A stretch of DNA of 64,000 nt from UBA1858 sp045105615 (lineage in GTDB: Bacteria; Pseudomonadota; Gammaproteobacteria; UBA4575), in assembly GCA_045105615.1 (NCBI GenBank), contig JBGCDS010000002.1:1-64000 (forward strand), in the 5' to 3' direction. A program made the position numbers and the translations under genes. This document shows positions 9,352-17,471 of this stretch, in pieces; positions within the stretch are counted from its first letter, which is position 1, and each line of letters opens with the position of its first letter. The notes beneath the pieces are model-generated. The model saw only the letters and a program-made list of their open reading frames with translations, made no database searches and had not been told where the DNA came from.

Positions 9352-9804
9352 ATGTCAAAGATTATAATTGCAATCATCATTATCGCCGGAGCAGCTTACT
9401 ACTATATGAATAATATGGCTCCAGAGCAGGGCGATGCCATGATGGATAAAGCATCGTCTGCAATGGAAAAAACAGGTGATATGGCCGGAGACGCAATGGA
9501 TAAAGCAGGCGATATGGTTGATGATGCTGCTGATGCAACTGGCGACGCAATGGATAAAGCAGGCGATATGGCATCAGATGCTAAAGATGCAGTCATGGAT
9601 AAAGCTGGTGAAATGACTGATGATGCTAAGGATGCCGCAATGGATATGGCTGGTGATGCTAAGGATGCTGCAATGGATAAAGCAGGCGAAATGGCTGGCG
9701 ATGCTAAAGATGCCATGATGGAAAAGGGTGAAGAAGCCATGATGGAAAAGGCAGAAGAAGAAGCTAAAGATTCAGCAATGGATAAAGCAAAGTCATTGTT
9801 ATAA
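9352..9804 (+). CDS. Membrane-anchored Met/Ala/Asp/Lys-rich helical repeat protein
   Basis: 150 residues: an N-terminal transmembrane anchor (KIIIAIIIIAGAAYYY, residues 3-18), then about 125 residues of imperfect repeats built on DAMDKAGDM and DAKDAAMDKAGEM. The repeats are strongly amphipathic and helical, recalling LEA group 3 or apolipoprotein-like proteins, and are unusually rich in methionine. There is no cysteine and no recognisable enzyme domain. A GAGGGG ribosome site lies about 7 bases before the ATG, and an intrinsic terminator follows at 9831-9864, so it is a complete single gene. A role in envelope stress, desiccation or sacrificial Met oxidation is speculation. Confidence 0.8.
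   Translation: MSKIIIAIIIIAGAAYYYMNNMAPEQGDAMMDKASSAMEKTGDMAGDAMDKAGDMVDDAADATGDAMDKAGDMASDAKDAVMDKAGEMTDDAKDAAMDMAGDAKDAAMDKAGEMAGDAKDAMMEKGEEAMMEKAEEEAKDSAMDKAKSLL
9493..9692 (+). repeat. Direct DNA repeats within the helical repeat gene
   Basis: The unit gcaatggataaagcaggcga occurs at 9493 and 9547, and again with one changed base near its end at 9670. Shorter relatives (gatgctaaagatgc, gatgctaaggatgc) lie between them. Near-identity at the DNA level implies recent unit duplication, so copy number could vary between strains. Confidence 0.75.
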
Positions 9805-9830
9805 GACTGAATAAAGTTTTATAAACTTAA

Positions 9831-9864
9831 ACGCCGGTCGAGAGAAATCACGATCGGCGTTTTT
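9831..9864. terminator. Intrinsic terminator, probably bidirectional
   Basis: Stem acgccggtcg (9831-9840) pairs with cgatcggcgt (9851-9860) with one G-T pair and a 10-base loop, followed by TTTT. It ends the repeat-protein gene on the plus strand. On the minus strand the same hairpin is followed by a weaker T-rich run and lies 4 bases past the ettA stop codon. Confidence 0.85.
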
Positions 9865-9867
9865 CAT

Positions 9868-11541
9868 TTAGGCATCTAATTTTTTATAACGCACTCGTTT
9901 AGGTTGACTTGCTTCTTCGCCAAGTCTCTTTTTCCTGTCTTCCTCGTATTCTGAGAAATTTCCTTCAAACCAATGCACGTTACCTTCATCTTCAAAAGCA
10001 AGCATGTGAGTGGCAATACGGTCTAAAAACCAACGATCATGCGAAATAACAATAGCACTGCCCGGAAAGTTTAATAGACCTTCTTCTAATGCACGAAGTG
10101 TCTCAACATCCAAATCATTAGTGGGTTCATCTAACAACAGCACATTGCCACCTTTGCGTAGCAATTTCGCAAGTTGAAGTCGATTACGTTCACCGCCAGA
10201 TAATTCCTTAACTAATTTTTGTTGACCACTGCCTTTGAAATTAAATTTACCGACATAGCTCCTTGATGGCATTGTGTAATTACCAACAGTAATATTATCT
10301 AAGCCTTCTGAAATTTCTTGCCATACAGTGTTGTCACCCTGCAAGTCATCACGTAGCTGATCTACATAGGCTAGCTTAACTGATTCACCCACTTTCAATT
10401 CACCACTGTCTACTTGCTCTTGTCCAACAATCATTTTGAATAATGTTGTTTTACCTGCACCATTGCCGCCAATTACACCAACAATTGCACCACGAGGGAG
10501 GTTGAATGAAATATTGTCAAACAATATGCGATCATCAAAGCGTTTAGTGATGCCATTGGCTTCTATAATTTGATCGCCTAATCTATCCCCCACAGGGATA
10601 AAGATTTCATTGGTTTCTGCGCGCTTTTGATATTCTTGTGAATTAAGTTCCTCAAAACGTTTTAAGCGTGCTTTACTTTTAGCTTGGCGAGCTTTGGGGT
10701 TACTACGCACCCACTCAAGTTCTGATGAAATTGTTTTCATGCGTGCTTGCTGTTGCTTTTCTTCTTGTTTTAAACGTGTTTCTTTTTGATCTAACCAACT
10801 AGAGTAGTTACCTTCCCAAGGAATGCCATGACCTCGATCTAATTCAAGTATCCAGCCCGCAACATTATCTAAGAAGTAACGATCATGAGTCACTGCGATA
10901 ACCGTGCCTTGGAATTCTTTCAAGAACTGTTCTAGCCATGACACTGAGTCAGCATCCAAATGGTTAGTTGGCTCATCAAGAATCAACATATCAGGGTTGG
11001 CTAGTAATAACCGACACAGGGCAACACGTCTGCGTTCACCTCCTGAAAGTTGTTCAATATTAGCTTCCCAAGGTGGTAGTCGAAGTGCGTCAGCAGCGAC
11101 TTCCAGTTTGCGTTCTAAGTTCCATCCATCTGCAGCTTCTATCTGGTCTTGAAGCTCAGCTTGTTTTGCCAATAACTCAGTCATTTCATCATCCGACATG
11201 GGCTCAGCAAACTTCATACTAACTTCATTAAACTCATCTAGTGCCTGCTTGAGTGGCGCGATGCCGAGCTCAACATTACCGCGGACATCTAATGACTTAT
11301 CTAGTTCGGGCTCCTGTTGGAGGTACCCAATATTTAAATTTGTCTGAGGGCGCGCTTCACCGATGTACTCTTTATCAACGCCGGCCATAATACGTAGTAA
11401 GGTAGATTTACCAGCGCCGTTATAACCTAGAACGCCAATTTTTGCGCCAGGGAAAAAATTGAGAGAAATATCTTTAAGAATTTCTGTTTTAGGCGGGACA
11501 ACTTTACCCACCCCACTCATTGAGAATACGTATTGGGCCAT
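9868..11541 (-). CDS. ettA: Energy-dependent translational throttle protein EttA (ABC-F)
   Basis: Ribosome-binding ABC-F ATPase that gates the first peptide bond according to ATP/ADP level. It has two ABC domains: the first has GYNGAGKST, LSGGERRRVAL and LDEPTNHLD, the second GGNGAGKTT, LSGGERNRLQL and LDEPTNDLD. Between them lies the charged PtIM linker rich in Lys/Arg/Glu (EWVRSNPKARQAKSKAR). Its 557 residues and the start MAQYVFSMSGVGKVVPPK match EttA rather than Uup or YheS. It is transcribed away from glyA, and its leader contains the inverted repeats at 11583-11645. Confidence 0.96.
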   Translation of the reverse strand: MAQYVFSMSGVGKVVPPKTEILKDISLNFFPGAKIGVLGYNGAGKSTLLRIMAGVDKEYIGEARPQTNLNIGYLQQEPELDKSLDVRGNVELGIAPLKQALDEFNEVSMKFAEPMSDDEMTELLAKQAELQDQIEAADGWNLERKLEVAADALRLPPWEANIEQLSGGERRRVALCRLLLANPDMLILDEPTNHLDADSVSWLEQFLKEFQGTVIAVTHDRYFLDNVAGWILELDRGHGIPWEGNYSSWLDQKETRLKQEEKQQQARMKTISSELEWVRSNPKARQAKSKARLKRFEELNSQEYQKRAETNEIFIPVGDRLGDQIIEANGITKRFDDRILFDNISFNLPRGAIVGVIGGNGAGKTTLFKMIVGQEQVDSGELKVGESVKLAYVDQLRDDLQGDNTVWQEISEGLDNITVGNYTMPSRSYVGKFNFKGSGQQKLVKELSGGERNRLQLAKLLRKGGNVLLLDEPTNDLDVETLRALEEGLLNFPGSAIVISHDRWFLDRIATHMLAFEDEGNVHWFEGNFSEYEEDRKKRLGEEASQPKRVRYKKLDA

Positions 11542-11582
11542 AAATTACTCTGTTGATTAGGTCGAAATTTGATCGGTGTAAG

Positions 11583-11645
11583 CCGAATATGAAGCTAGAC
11601 ATGATTTCAAACTTTGTCAGCCTCGTCTAGCCAAGCAATATTCGG
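11583..11645. promoter_or_regulatory. Nested inverted repeats between ettA and glyA
   Basis: CCGAATAT (11583-11590) pairs perfectly with ATATTCGG (11638-11645), and inside it GCTAGAC (11594-11600) pairs with GTCTAGC (11625-11631). No T-run follows on either strand, so it is not an ordinary terminator. It lies 42 bp before the ettA start and 65 bp before the glyA -10 box. It could be a leader structure of ettA mRNA or a protein-binding site. Confidence 0.55.
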
Positions 11646-11709
11646 ATATATCTTGCTCTAAAGCCATCATATAGGCCAGGAGGGTTAGTTCATCCACAAT
11701 ATTTTGGGG

Positions 11710-11753
11710 TATAATCGCCCGATTATGGATTTTGACTATATTTAAGACAGGAG
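11710..11753 (+). promoter_or_regulatory. glyA promoter -10 box and ribosome binding site
   Basis: A perfect TATAAT lies at 11710-11715. No strong -35 is visible (best TTAGTT at 11685, 19-bp spacing). The Shine-Dalgarno AGGAG at 11749-11753 sits 7 bases before the ATG and supports the chosen start of glyA. Confidence 0.55.
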
Positions 11754-11760
11754 TATTTAC

Positions 11761-13017
11761 ATGTTTTCAGCCGATATGGGTATCAGTAACTTCGACAAAG
11801 AATTATCTGATGCAATCAAAAGTGAAATGCAGCGTCAGGAAGAGCATATTGAGTTAATTGCTTCGGAGAACTATGCAAGCCCTAGAGTAATGGAAGCACA
11901 GGGAACTGTGTTAACCAATAAATATGCGGAAGGTTATCCTGCTAAGCGTTATTACGGTGGCTGTGAGCACGTCGATACTGTTGAGCAGTTAGCAATAGAT
12001 CGCCTTAAGAAATTATATGGTGCAGATTACGCCAACGTACAGCCACATTCTGGTTCACAGGCAAACGCTGCTGTATTTTTAGCGTTATTAGAGCCGAATG
12101 ATACTGTCCTAGGGATGTCTCTAGCACACGGTGGTCACTTAACACATGGTTCACACGTGAACTTTTCTGGTAAGCAATTCAATGCTGTTCAATACGGTTT
12201 GAACACAGAAACAGGCGAAGTTGATTATGATGAAGTTGAAAAGCTAGCCAAAGAACACAAGCCAAAAATGATCATCGCTGGTTTCTCAGCATATTCACGC
12301 GTAATGGACTGGCAACGTTTCCGTGATATCGCGGATAGTGTCGGTGCATACTTCTTGGTTGATATGGCACACGTCTCAGGCTTAGTGGCAACTGGTTTAT
12401 ATCCAAACCCAGTGCCTATTGCTGATGTTGTAACTTCGACTACTCATAAAACATTACGTGGTCCACGTGGCGGCATTATCATCGCTCGTGAAAATGCAGA
12501 AATTACTAAGAAATTAAACTCTGCTGTATTCCCCGGAATGCAGGGCGGACCATTAATGCATGTAATTGCAGCAAAAGCAGTTGCCTTTAAAGAAGCACTA
12601 GAGCCTGAGTTTAAAGCTTATCAACAACAGGTTGTTAAGAATGCTCAAGCAATGGCTACAGCATTCCAAAACCGTGGTTATGACATCGTGTCTGGTGGAA
12701 CTGATGACCATTTAATGTTGGTTGATTTGATTAAGAAAGGTATTACAGGTAAAGCAGCCGATGCGGCTTTAGGTGATGCTAACATTACAGTAAACAAAAA
12801 CACTGTACCTAACGATCCACAATCACCATTCGTGACTAGTGGTATCCGTGTAGGCTCTCCAGCAATTACTACACGTGGCTTCAAAGAAGCAGAATGTGTT
12901 GAGTTGGTAAATTGGATGTGTGACGTGATGGACGATCTTGAGAATGCAGAAGTGGGCAATCGTGTTAAGCAGCAAGTACTTGAGCTGTGCAAACGATTCC
13001 CAGTTTACGGATCTTAA
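11761..13017 (+). CDS. glyA: Serine hydroxymethyltransferase
   Basis: PLP enzyme interconverting serine and glycine and charging tetrahydrofolate with one-carbon units. The 418 residues match the family length. The PLP-binding lysine is K230 in TTHKTLRGPRGG, preceded by the conserved LVDMAHVSG. HSGSQANAAV and the substrate-binding GFKEAE region are present. The start at MFSADMGIS is supported by AGGAG 7 bases upstream, with Met6 as an alternative. It heads the conserved glyA-nrdR-rib gene order, with 38 bp to nrdR. Confidence 0.97.
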   Translation: MFSADMGISNFDKELSDAIKSEMQRQEEHIELIASENYASPRVMEAQGTVLTNKYAEGYPAKRYYGGCEHVDTVEQLAIDRLKKLYGADYANVQPHSGSQANAAVFLALLEPNDTVLGMSLAHGGHLTHGSHVNFSGKQFNAVQYGLNTETGEVDYDEVEKLAKEHKPKMIIAGFSAYSRVMDWQRFRDIADSVGAYFLVDMAHVSGLVATGLYPNPVPIADVVTSTTHKTLRGPRGGIIIARENAEITKKLNSAVFPGMQGGPLMHVIAAKAVAFKEALEPEFKAYQQQVVKNAQAMATAFQNRGYDIVSGGTDDHLMLVDLIKKGITGKAADAALGDANITVNKNTVPNDPQSPFVTSGIRVGSPAITTRGFKEAECVELVNWMCDVMDDLENAEVGNRVKQQVLELCKRFPVYGS

Positions 13018-13055
13018 GATACTTGTCTAACACGCTATTACTCTAGAGAAAGATA

Positions 13056-13556
13056 ATGCGCTGTCCATTTTGTGGTGCTAACGATACTAGAGTAATAGAT
13101 TCCCGCTTGGCGGGAGACGGTAGTCAAGTCCGCCGTCGCAGAGAGTGTGCGAAATGCAAAGAACGCTGCACCACCTTTGAGACGGCGGAATTAGATCTAC
13201 CTAGAATTGTAAAACGCGATGGTCGCCGCGAAGCATTTACCACAGATAAACTTCGCTCTGGCATTATTCACGCTATTGAAAAAAGACCTGTCTCTACCGA
13301 TCAAGTAGAAAAAATAATTGACCACATTCGTCGTCTTTGTCTTGCCTATGGAGATCGAGAAATTCCTGCCAATCAACTAGGTGAATGGGTAATGCATGAA
13401 TTAAGGAATGTTGATCAAGTTGCTTACGTTCGCTTTGCTTCAGTATATCGTTCATTTACAGACGTACAAGAGTTCCGAGAAATTATCGAACATGTCGAGA
13501 ATGATCTTTCTCCAGAAATGCGAAAAAGTCAGTTGTCTCTAATCTCAGACAGCTAA
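13056..13556 (+). CDS. nrdR: Transcriptional repressor NrdR
   Basis: Zinc-finger/ATP-cone repressor of ribonucleotide reductase genes, responding to ATP/dATP. The four zinc cysteines are C3, C6, C31 and C34 in MRCPFCG and CAKCK. Between them is the basic RRRRE patch, and the ATP-cone runs from about residue 47 to 137. Its 166 residues are slightly longer than the usual ~150 because of a C-terminal tail. AGAGAAAG precedes the ATG. The next gene, ribD, starts 8 bases after the stop, so nrdR probably leads the rib operon. Confidence 0.97.
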   Translation: MRCPFCGANDTRVIDSRLAGDGSQVRRRRECAKCKERCTTFETAELDLPRIVKRDGRREAFTTDKLRSGIIHAIEKRPVSTDQVEKIIDHIRRLCLAYGDREIPANQLGEWVMHELRNVDQVAYVRFASVYRSFTDVQEFREIIEHVENDLSPEMRKSQLSLISDS

Positions 13557-13564
13557 TTATTAGT

Positions 13565-14680
13565 ATGAGCAATCAACGTGATGTCGAGTGCATGTCGCTT
13601 GCACTACGTCTGGCTAAACAAGGTCGCTATACTACTAGACCTAATCCAAATGTAGGCTGTGTAATCACTAATAAGCAAGGTGATATTGTTGGTACTGGAT
13701 ATCATGCGAAAGCAGGTAGTGCTCATGCAGAAATAAATGCACTAAAGAAAGCCGGTGATCAAGCCAATGACGGAACAGCTTACGTCACACTTGAGCCATG
13801 TTGTCATCAAGGTAAAACTGGGCCCTGTACACAAGCATTGATCGATGCAAATATTTCAAATGTAGTAATTGCCATGCAGGACCCTAACCCACTTGTGGCA
13901 GGAAAAGGAATACAGGCATTACAGCAGCATGGAATTCATGTCATTGAGAATGTGCTATCAGAACAAGCGAAATTACTTAATCGTGGATTCATTAAGCGTA
14001 TGTCAAGAGGAATGCCATGGGTAACAGTGAAAACCGCTACCAGTATGGATGGCCGCACTTGTTTAAGTAATGGTAAATCAAAGTGGATTACATCCGAACA
14101 TGCTCGTCATGATGTACAGATGCTACGCGCAAGTAGTGATGCAATATTGACAGGTATCGGTACCGTATTGGCAGATGACCCATCACTCAATGTTCGTGTT
14201 AACAATGAACAGTTAGGTATTGAAGGATGCGTAATGCAACCTTACCGTGTTGTTATTGATCCGGATTTGAAGATTTCACCAAAGGCAAAATTATTACACT
14301 CTGAAGGCAAGGCACTGATTTTTGCAAAACGGGGTGTCAATAATAGCGAATTTAATGACCTAAAAGATTGTGAAATAATTGAGATACCAGATGAAAATGG
14401 GAAATTTAATTTGAAGTTAATACTGGAAAAGTTATCCTCGCTAGAAATTAATAGCGTTATAGTTGAAGCCGGTTCTTCGTTAGTTGGAGGGCTGATTAAT
14501 TCAAAATTAGCAGATGAGTTAATCCATTATATGTCTCCAAAGTTGATGGGCAATTTTTCTAAAGGAATGCTGACTATTAATGAAATTACACACATGGATA
14601 ATTGCATATCTTTGGAATATTCTGATATTCGCAAAATAGGCAAAGATTTAAGAATTACGTCATTAATTACATATCAATAA
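13565..14680 (+). CDS. ribD: Bifunctional riboflavin biosynthesis deaminase/reductase RibD
   Basis: Catalyses deamination of the pyrimidine made from GTP and then reduction of its ribosyl side chain. The N-terminal deaminase has zinc ligands H54 (HAE), C79 (PCC) and C88. The C-terminal reductase begins near residue 150 (PWVTVKTATSMDG) and includes the NADPH-type loop with ASSDAILTGIGTVLADDP. Its 371 residues match the bifunctional form. It is the first enzyme gene of the operon, followed after 6 bp by the Ntn-hydrolase gene instead of directly by ribE. Confidence 0.95.
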   Translation: MSNQRDVECMSLALRLAKQGRYTTRPNPNVGCVITNKQGDIVGTGYHAKAGSAHAEINALKKAGDQANDGTAYVTLEPCCHQGKTGPCTQALIDANISNVVIAMQDPNPLVAGKGIQALQQHGIHVIENVLSEQAKLLNRGFIKRMSRGMPWVTVKTATSMDGRTCLSNGKSKWITSEHARHDVQMLRASSDAILTGIGTVLADDPSLNVRVNNEQLGIEGCVMQPYRVVIDPDLKISPKAKLLHSEGKALIFAKRGVNNSEFNDLKDCEIIEIPDENGKFNLKLILEKLSSLEINSVIVEAGSSLVGGLINSKLADELIHYMSPKLMGNFSKGMLTINEITHMDNCISLEYSDIRKIGKDLRITSLITYQ

Positions 14681-14686
14681 AAAAAC

Positions 14687-15259
14687 ATGTCAACAATAGT
14701 CGCCGTAGAAAAAAATGGAACAGTTTGTATTGCTGCAGATACTCTCACCACTTTTGGTGATGTACGTCAAAGTAACGAATATGACTTAACTAGTGAAAAG
14801 ATATTGCAACATGAAGATAACTATATCGGTATCGTTGGAAGCGCTGCTCATCATCTAGTCATTAAACATGTGTTAGAAAAAGAATCATCAATAATCAATT
14901 TCCAATCTCCTGTTGATGTATATAAAACTTTCTTAGATCTTCATCCAATATTGAAAGAACAGTATTTTTTAAACCCGAAAGACGAAGATGATGATGCTTA
15001 TGAGTCCTCGCGTATTGACGCTTTAGTAGTAAATAAAAAAGGCATTTTTGGTGTGTACTCGTTGCGTGAAGTATTTCAATATAAGAATTTTTGGGCTATA
15101 GGGGCAGGCGCAGAAATTGCCTTGGGTGCCATGTATGCCATGTATAAAATCGAGGATGATGCAGAAAAGATCGCCACCTGCGCCATAGAAGCGAGTGCTG
15201 AGTTTCATACGAGTACTGCTTTGCCAATGACTAAATATTGCATAACGTTAGAAGGTTAA
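14687..15259 (+). CDS. Proteasome/HslV-superfamily Ntn hydrolase, stand-alone (possibly BPH-like)
   Basis: 190 residues with the start MSTIVAV aligning with HslV (MTTIVxV). After Met removal the first residue would be Ser1 in the place of the catalytic Thr1. Asp17 (AADTL) falls exactly at the proteasomal position. A lysine (SEKIL, residue 37) takes the Lys33 role after a short insertion. The C-terminal region (WAIGAGAEIALGAMYAM, then an acidic helix) resembles HslV's GSGG-helix region. No unfoldase (hslU, clpX-type) is nearby. Ser as nucleophile suggests either a weaker hydrolase or a non-proteolytic ring. Bacterial proteasome homologues such as BPH and Anbu are the closest concept I know. 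It sits inside the rib operon between ribD and ribE (5 bp to ribE). Confidence 0.72.
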   Translation: MSTIVAVEKNGTVCIAADTLTTFGDVRQSNEYDLTSEKILQHEDNYIGIVGSAAHHLVIKHVLEKESSIINFQSPVDVYKTFLDLHPILKEQYFLNPKDEDDDAYESSRIDALVVNKKGIFGVYSLREVFQYKNFWAIGAGAEIALGAMYAMYKIEDDAEKIATCAIEASAEFHTSTALPMTKYCITLEG

Positions 15260-15263
15260 CTTA

Positions 15264-15857
15264 ATGTTTACTGGAATAATTCAAGCCATTGGTTCAATTG
15301 CAAATATTGAAGTCAATGATTGCTCCCATGTTTTATCTATTGCTACACCAGGCAATTATCTTTCCGGTGTAAAACCAGGTGATAGCATCTGTGTTAATGG
15401 TGTTTGTTTAACCGTCACCTCATTTGATAGCAATATATTTAAAACGGATGTTTCTGCAGAAACTATTCGTTGCACTTCATTTAAGCAATTAGAGAAAAAC
15501 AGCAAGGTAAATCTAGAACAGGCTTTAACACTTTCTGATCACTTAGGTGGCCACCTTGTAACAGGACATGTTGATGGTGTTGGGTTGATAAAACATGTTG
15601 AGAAAGAAACTAATTCAACATGCTTCACTGTGACCGTTCCTAAAGACATTGCTAAATATATTGCTAGAAAGGGTTCGATCTGCATGGACGGGGTTAGTTT
15701 GACTGTTAATAGCGTTGATGGAGATGATTTCACTGTCAATATTATCCCGCATACACTTGAGAATACCGTTATAATCGGATATCGAAAAGATACGATTATC
15801 AATTTAGAAATTGATTTGATTGCTCGTTATGTTGAGCGATTACATACCTATAATTAA
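15264..15857 (+). CDS. ribE: Riboflavin synthase, alpha chain
   Basis: Final step: dismutation of two 6,7-dimethyl-8-ribityllumazine molecules to riboflavin. The 197 residues contain two lumazine-binding repeats. The first starts MFTGIIQ and has NGVCLTV, and the second starts near residue 97 (GGHLVTGHVDG) and has MDGVSLTVN. The start is fixed by the conserved MFTG N terminus. The operon is continuous, with ribBX starting 10 bases after the stop. Confidence 0.96.
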   Translation: MFTGIIQAIGSIANIEVNDCSHVLSIATPGNYLSGVKPGDSICVNGVCLTVTSFDSNIFKTDVSAETIRCTSFKQLEKNSKVNLEQALTLSDHLGGHLVTGHVDGVGLIKHVEKETNSTCFTVTVPKDIAKYIARKGSICMDGVSLTVNSVDGDDFTVNIIPHTLENTVIIGYRKDTIINLEIDLIARYVERLHTYN

Positions 15858-15867
15858 CTCCTCGCTT

Positions 15868-16989
15868 ATGAAATTTAATTCGACCGAAGAAATTGTTGAA
15901 GATATTGCTGCCGGTAAAATGGTAGTTATCGTTGATGATGAAGATCGTGAAAACGAAGGTGATATCTTGATGGCTGCCTCTATGGTGCGTCCAGAAGATG
16001 TTAACTTCATGGCTAAATATGGTCGTGGCCTAATCTGCCTTACGTTGACCAAAGAAAGGTGTCAGCAATTAAATCTACCCTTAATGGTCGATGTTACCGA
16101 GGCTGATCATACTACTAACTTTACAATTTCTATTGAAGCTAGCGAAGGTGTGACTACAGGAATATCCGCTTATGACCGTGCACACACCATACGCACAGCG
16201 GTAGCACCTAATGCTAATAGTAATAGCATTACTCAACCTGGGCATATCTTCCCTTTGATGGCACAAGCAGGTGGCGTGTTAACACGTGCAGGACATACTG
16301 AAGCGGGTTGCGATTACGCAAGGCTTGCTCAATTAGAGCCAGCGGCTGTCATTGTCGAGATTATGGACGAAGACGGGACTATGGCACGTCGTCCACAACT
16401 AGAAAAATTTGCTCAAGAGCATGATTTAAAGATAGGCACGATTGAAGATTTAATTCGCTATAGAATACAGCATGAACGCACTGTCCATCGAATGTCATCG
16501 CAGCCATTCTCAACTGATTGCGGTGATTTTGAATTAGTGACATACAAAGACACAATCAACAAAGAAGTACACTTTGCTTTGGTTAAAGGTGAGGTTGACT
16601 CTAAGCAACCTATTGTCACACGTGTACACATCGAAAATACACTTTGTGACACCCTGCTAGGTAACAGCGCTAGCTGTGGATGGCCGCTACGTGATGCGAT
16701 GAAAAAAATTGCGAGCGAAGATGTTGGTATTGCCGTGATATTAAGAATTGCCAATGACAGTGAGTCTCTGTGTCAGCAATTAGAGAATTTAAATATCAGC
16801 AAAAAAGAACGCCTAGATTCTGATTCCACCGATTCGCCTGTCAATCGCTGGACCTTAGGTGTGGGTGGCCAAATACTCTCTGATTTGGGCGTACAAAAAA
16901 TGCGTTTATTAAGTGCGCCTCAGGTATTCCATGGCTTAGGTGGATTTGGACTGGAAATAGTTGAATATATAGATGGAAAACAAAATTAA
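15868..16989 (+). CDS. ribBX: DHBP synthase with degenerate GTP cyclohydrolase II-like domain (RibBX type)
   Basis: Residues 1 to about 200 are 3,4-dihydroxy-2-butanone-4-phosphate synthase, which supplies the four-carbon unit for lumazine. The acidic metal site DDEDRENEGD (residues 23-32) and HTEAGCDYARLA are intact. The C-terminal 170 residues keep the outline of GTP cyclohydrolase II but lack its zinc cluster: the expected C-x2-GD...RCDCG is replaced by ENTLCDTLLGNSASCG. This is the RibBX variant known in Proteobacteria, so an authentic RibA should exist elsewhere in the genome. The ATG at 15868 is preferred over an upstream in-frame start at 15820, which would overlap ribE. Its stop overlaps the ribH start by one base. 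Confidence 0.9.
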   Translation: MKFNSTEEIVEDIAAGKMVVIVDDEDRENEGDILMAASMVRPEDVNFMAKYGRGLICLTLTKERCQQLNLPLMVDVTEADHTTNFTISIEASEGVTTGISAYDRAHTIRTAVAPNANSNSITQPGHIFPLMAQAGGVLTRAGHTEAGCDYARLAQLEPAAVIVEIMDEDGTMARRPQLEKFAQEHDLKIGTIEDLIRYRIQHERTVHRMSSQPFSTDCGDFELVTYKDTINKEVHFALVKGEVDSKQPIVTRVHIENTLCDTLLGNSASCGWPLRDAMKKIASEDVGIAVILRIANDSESLCQQLENLNISKKERLDSDSTDSPVNRWTLGVGGQILSDLGVQKMRLLSAPQVFHGLGGFGLEIVEYIDGKQN

Positions 16990-17471
16990 TGAAGTTACAA
17001 AAAACCAAAACCGGCAACATAAACCCTGGTGATTCTCGTTTTGCCATCGTCGCTGCCAGATTTAATAGTGACATAGTAAACAACTTACTAAAGGGCGCAA
17101 CTGACACTTTGACTAAACAGGGTGTTGCTGAAAAAGACATAGACATTATTTATGTGCCAGGCGCTTACGAAATTCCACTAGCAGCTATGCATCTTGTTGA
17201 TGCTGAAGAGCATTCTGCAATTATAACATTAGGCTGTGTCATCCAAGGTGATACGCCTCACTTTGATTTTGTTGCTGGTGAATGTGCACGTGGTGTGATG
17301 GATGTAAGTTTAAGTACAGGTATTCCAGTTGTTTTTGGCGTGTTAACTACGAACACTCTTGAACAAGCACAACTTAGATCTCAAATAGGTGGCGAAAATA
17401 AAGGTGTAGACTGTGCGTTATGTGCCTTGGAAATGTGTAACGTAATTAAAAGCATTCGGAAAGAGTTTTGA
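16989..17471 (+). CDS. ribH: 6,7-dimethyl-8-ribityllumazine synthase
   Basis: Condenses DHBP with the diaminouracil from RibD to give lumazine. The 160-residue protein shows the phosphate-binding YVPGAYEIPLA and the catalytic region GCVIQGDTPHFDFV with His91. It is a standard length for capsid- or pentamer-forming enzymes. The ATG overlaps the ribBX stop (TAATG). The TGA stop overlaps the TTG start of nusB, so translation along the operon is likely coupled. Confidence 0.96.
   Translation: MKLQKTKTGNINPGDSRFAIVAARFNSDIVNNLLKGATDTLTKQGVAEKDIDIIYVPGAYEIPLAAMHLVDAEEHSAIITLGCVIQGDTPHFDFVAGECARGVMDVSLSTGIPVVFGVLTTNTLEQAQLRSQIGGENKGVDCALCALEMCNVIKSIRKEF

Noticed and set aside
9402..9740. Minus-strand frame with Ala/Ser/Pro repeats opposite the Met-rich repeat gene
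   Set aside because: Its repeats simply mirror the plus-strand gene, which has a ribosome site and a terminator.
13018..15263. FMN riboswitch expected in a rib operon
   Set aside because: Intergenic gaps are only 3-40 bp and none contains the conserved riboswitch core.
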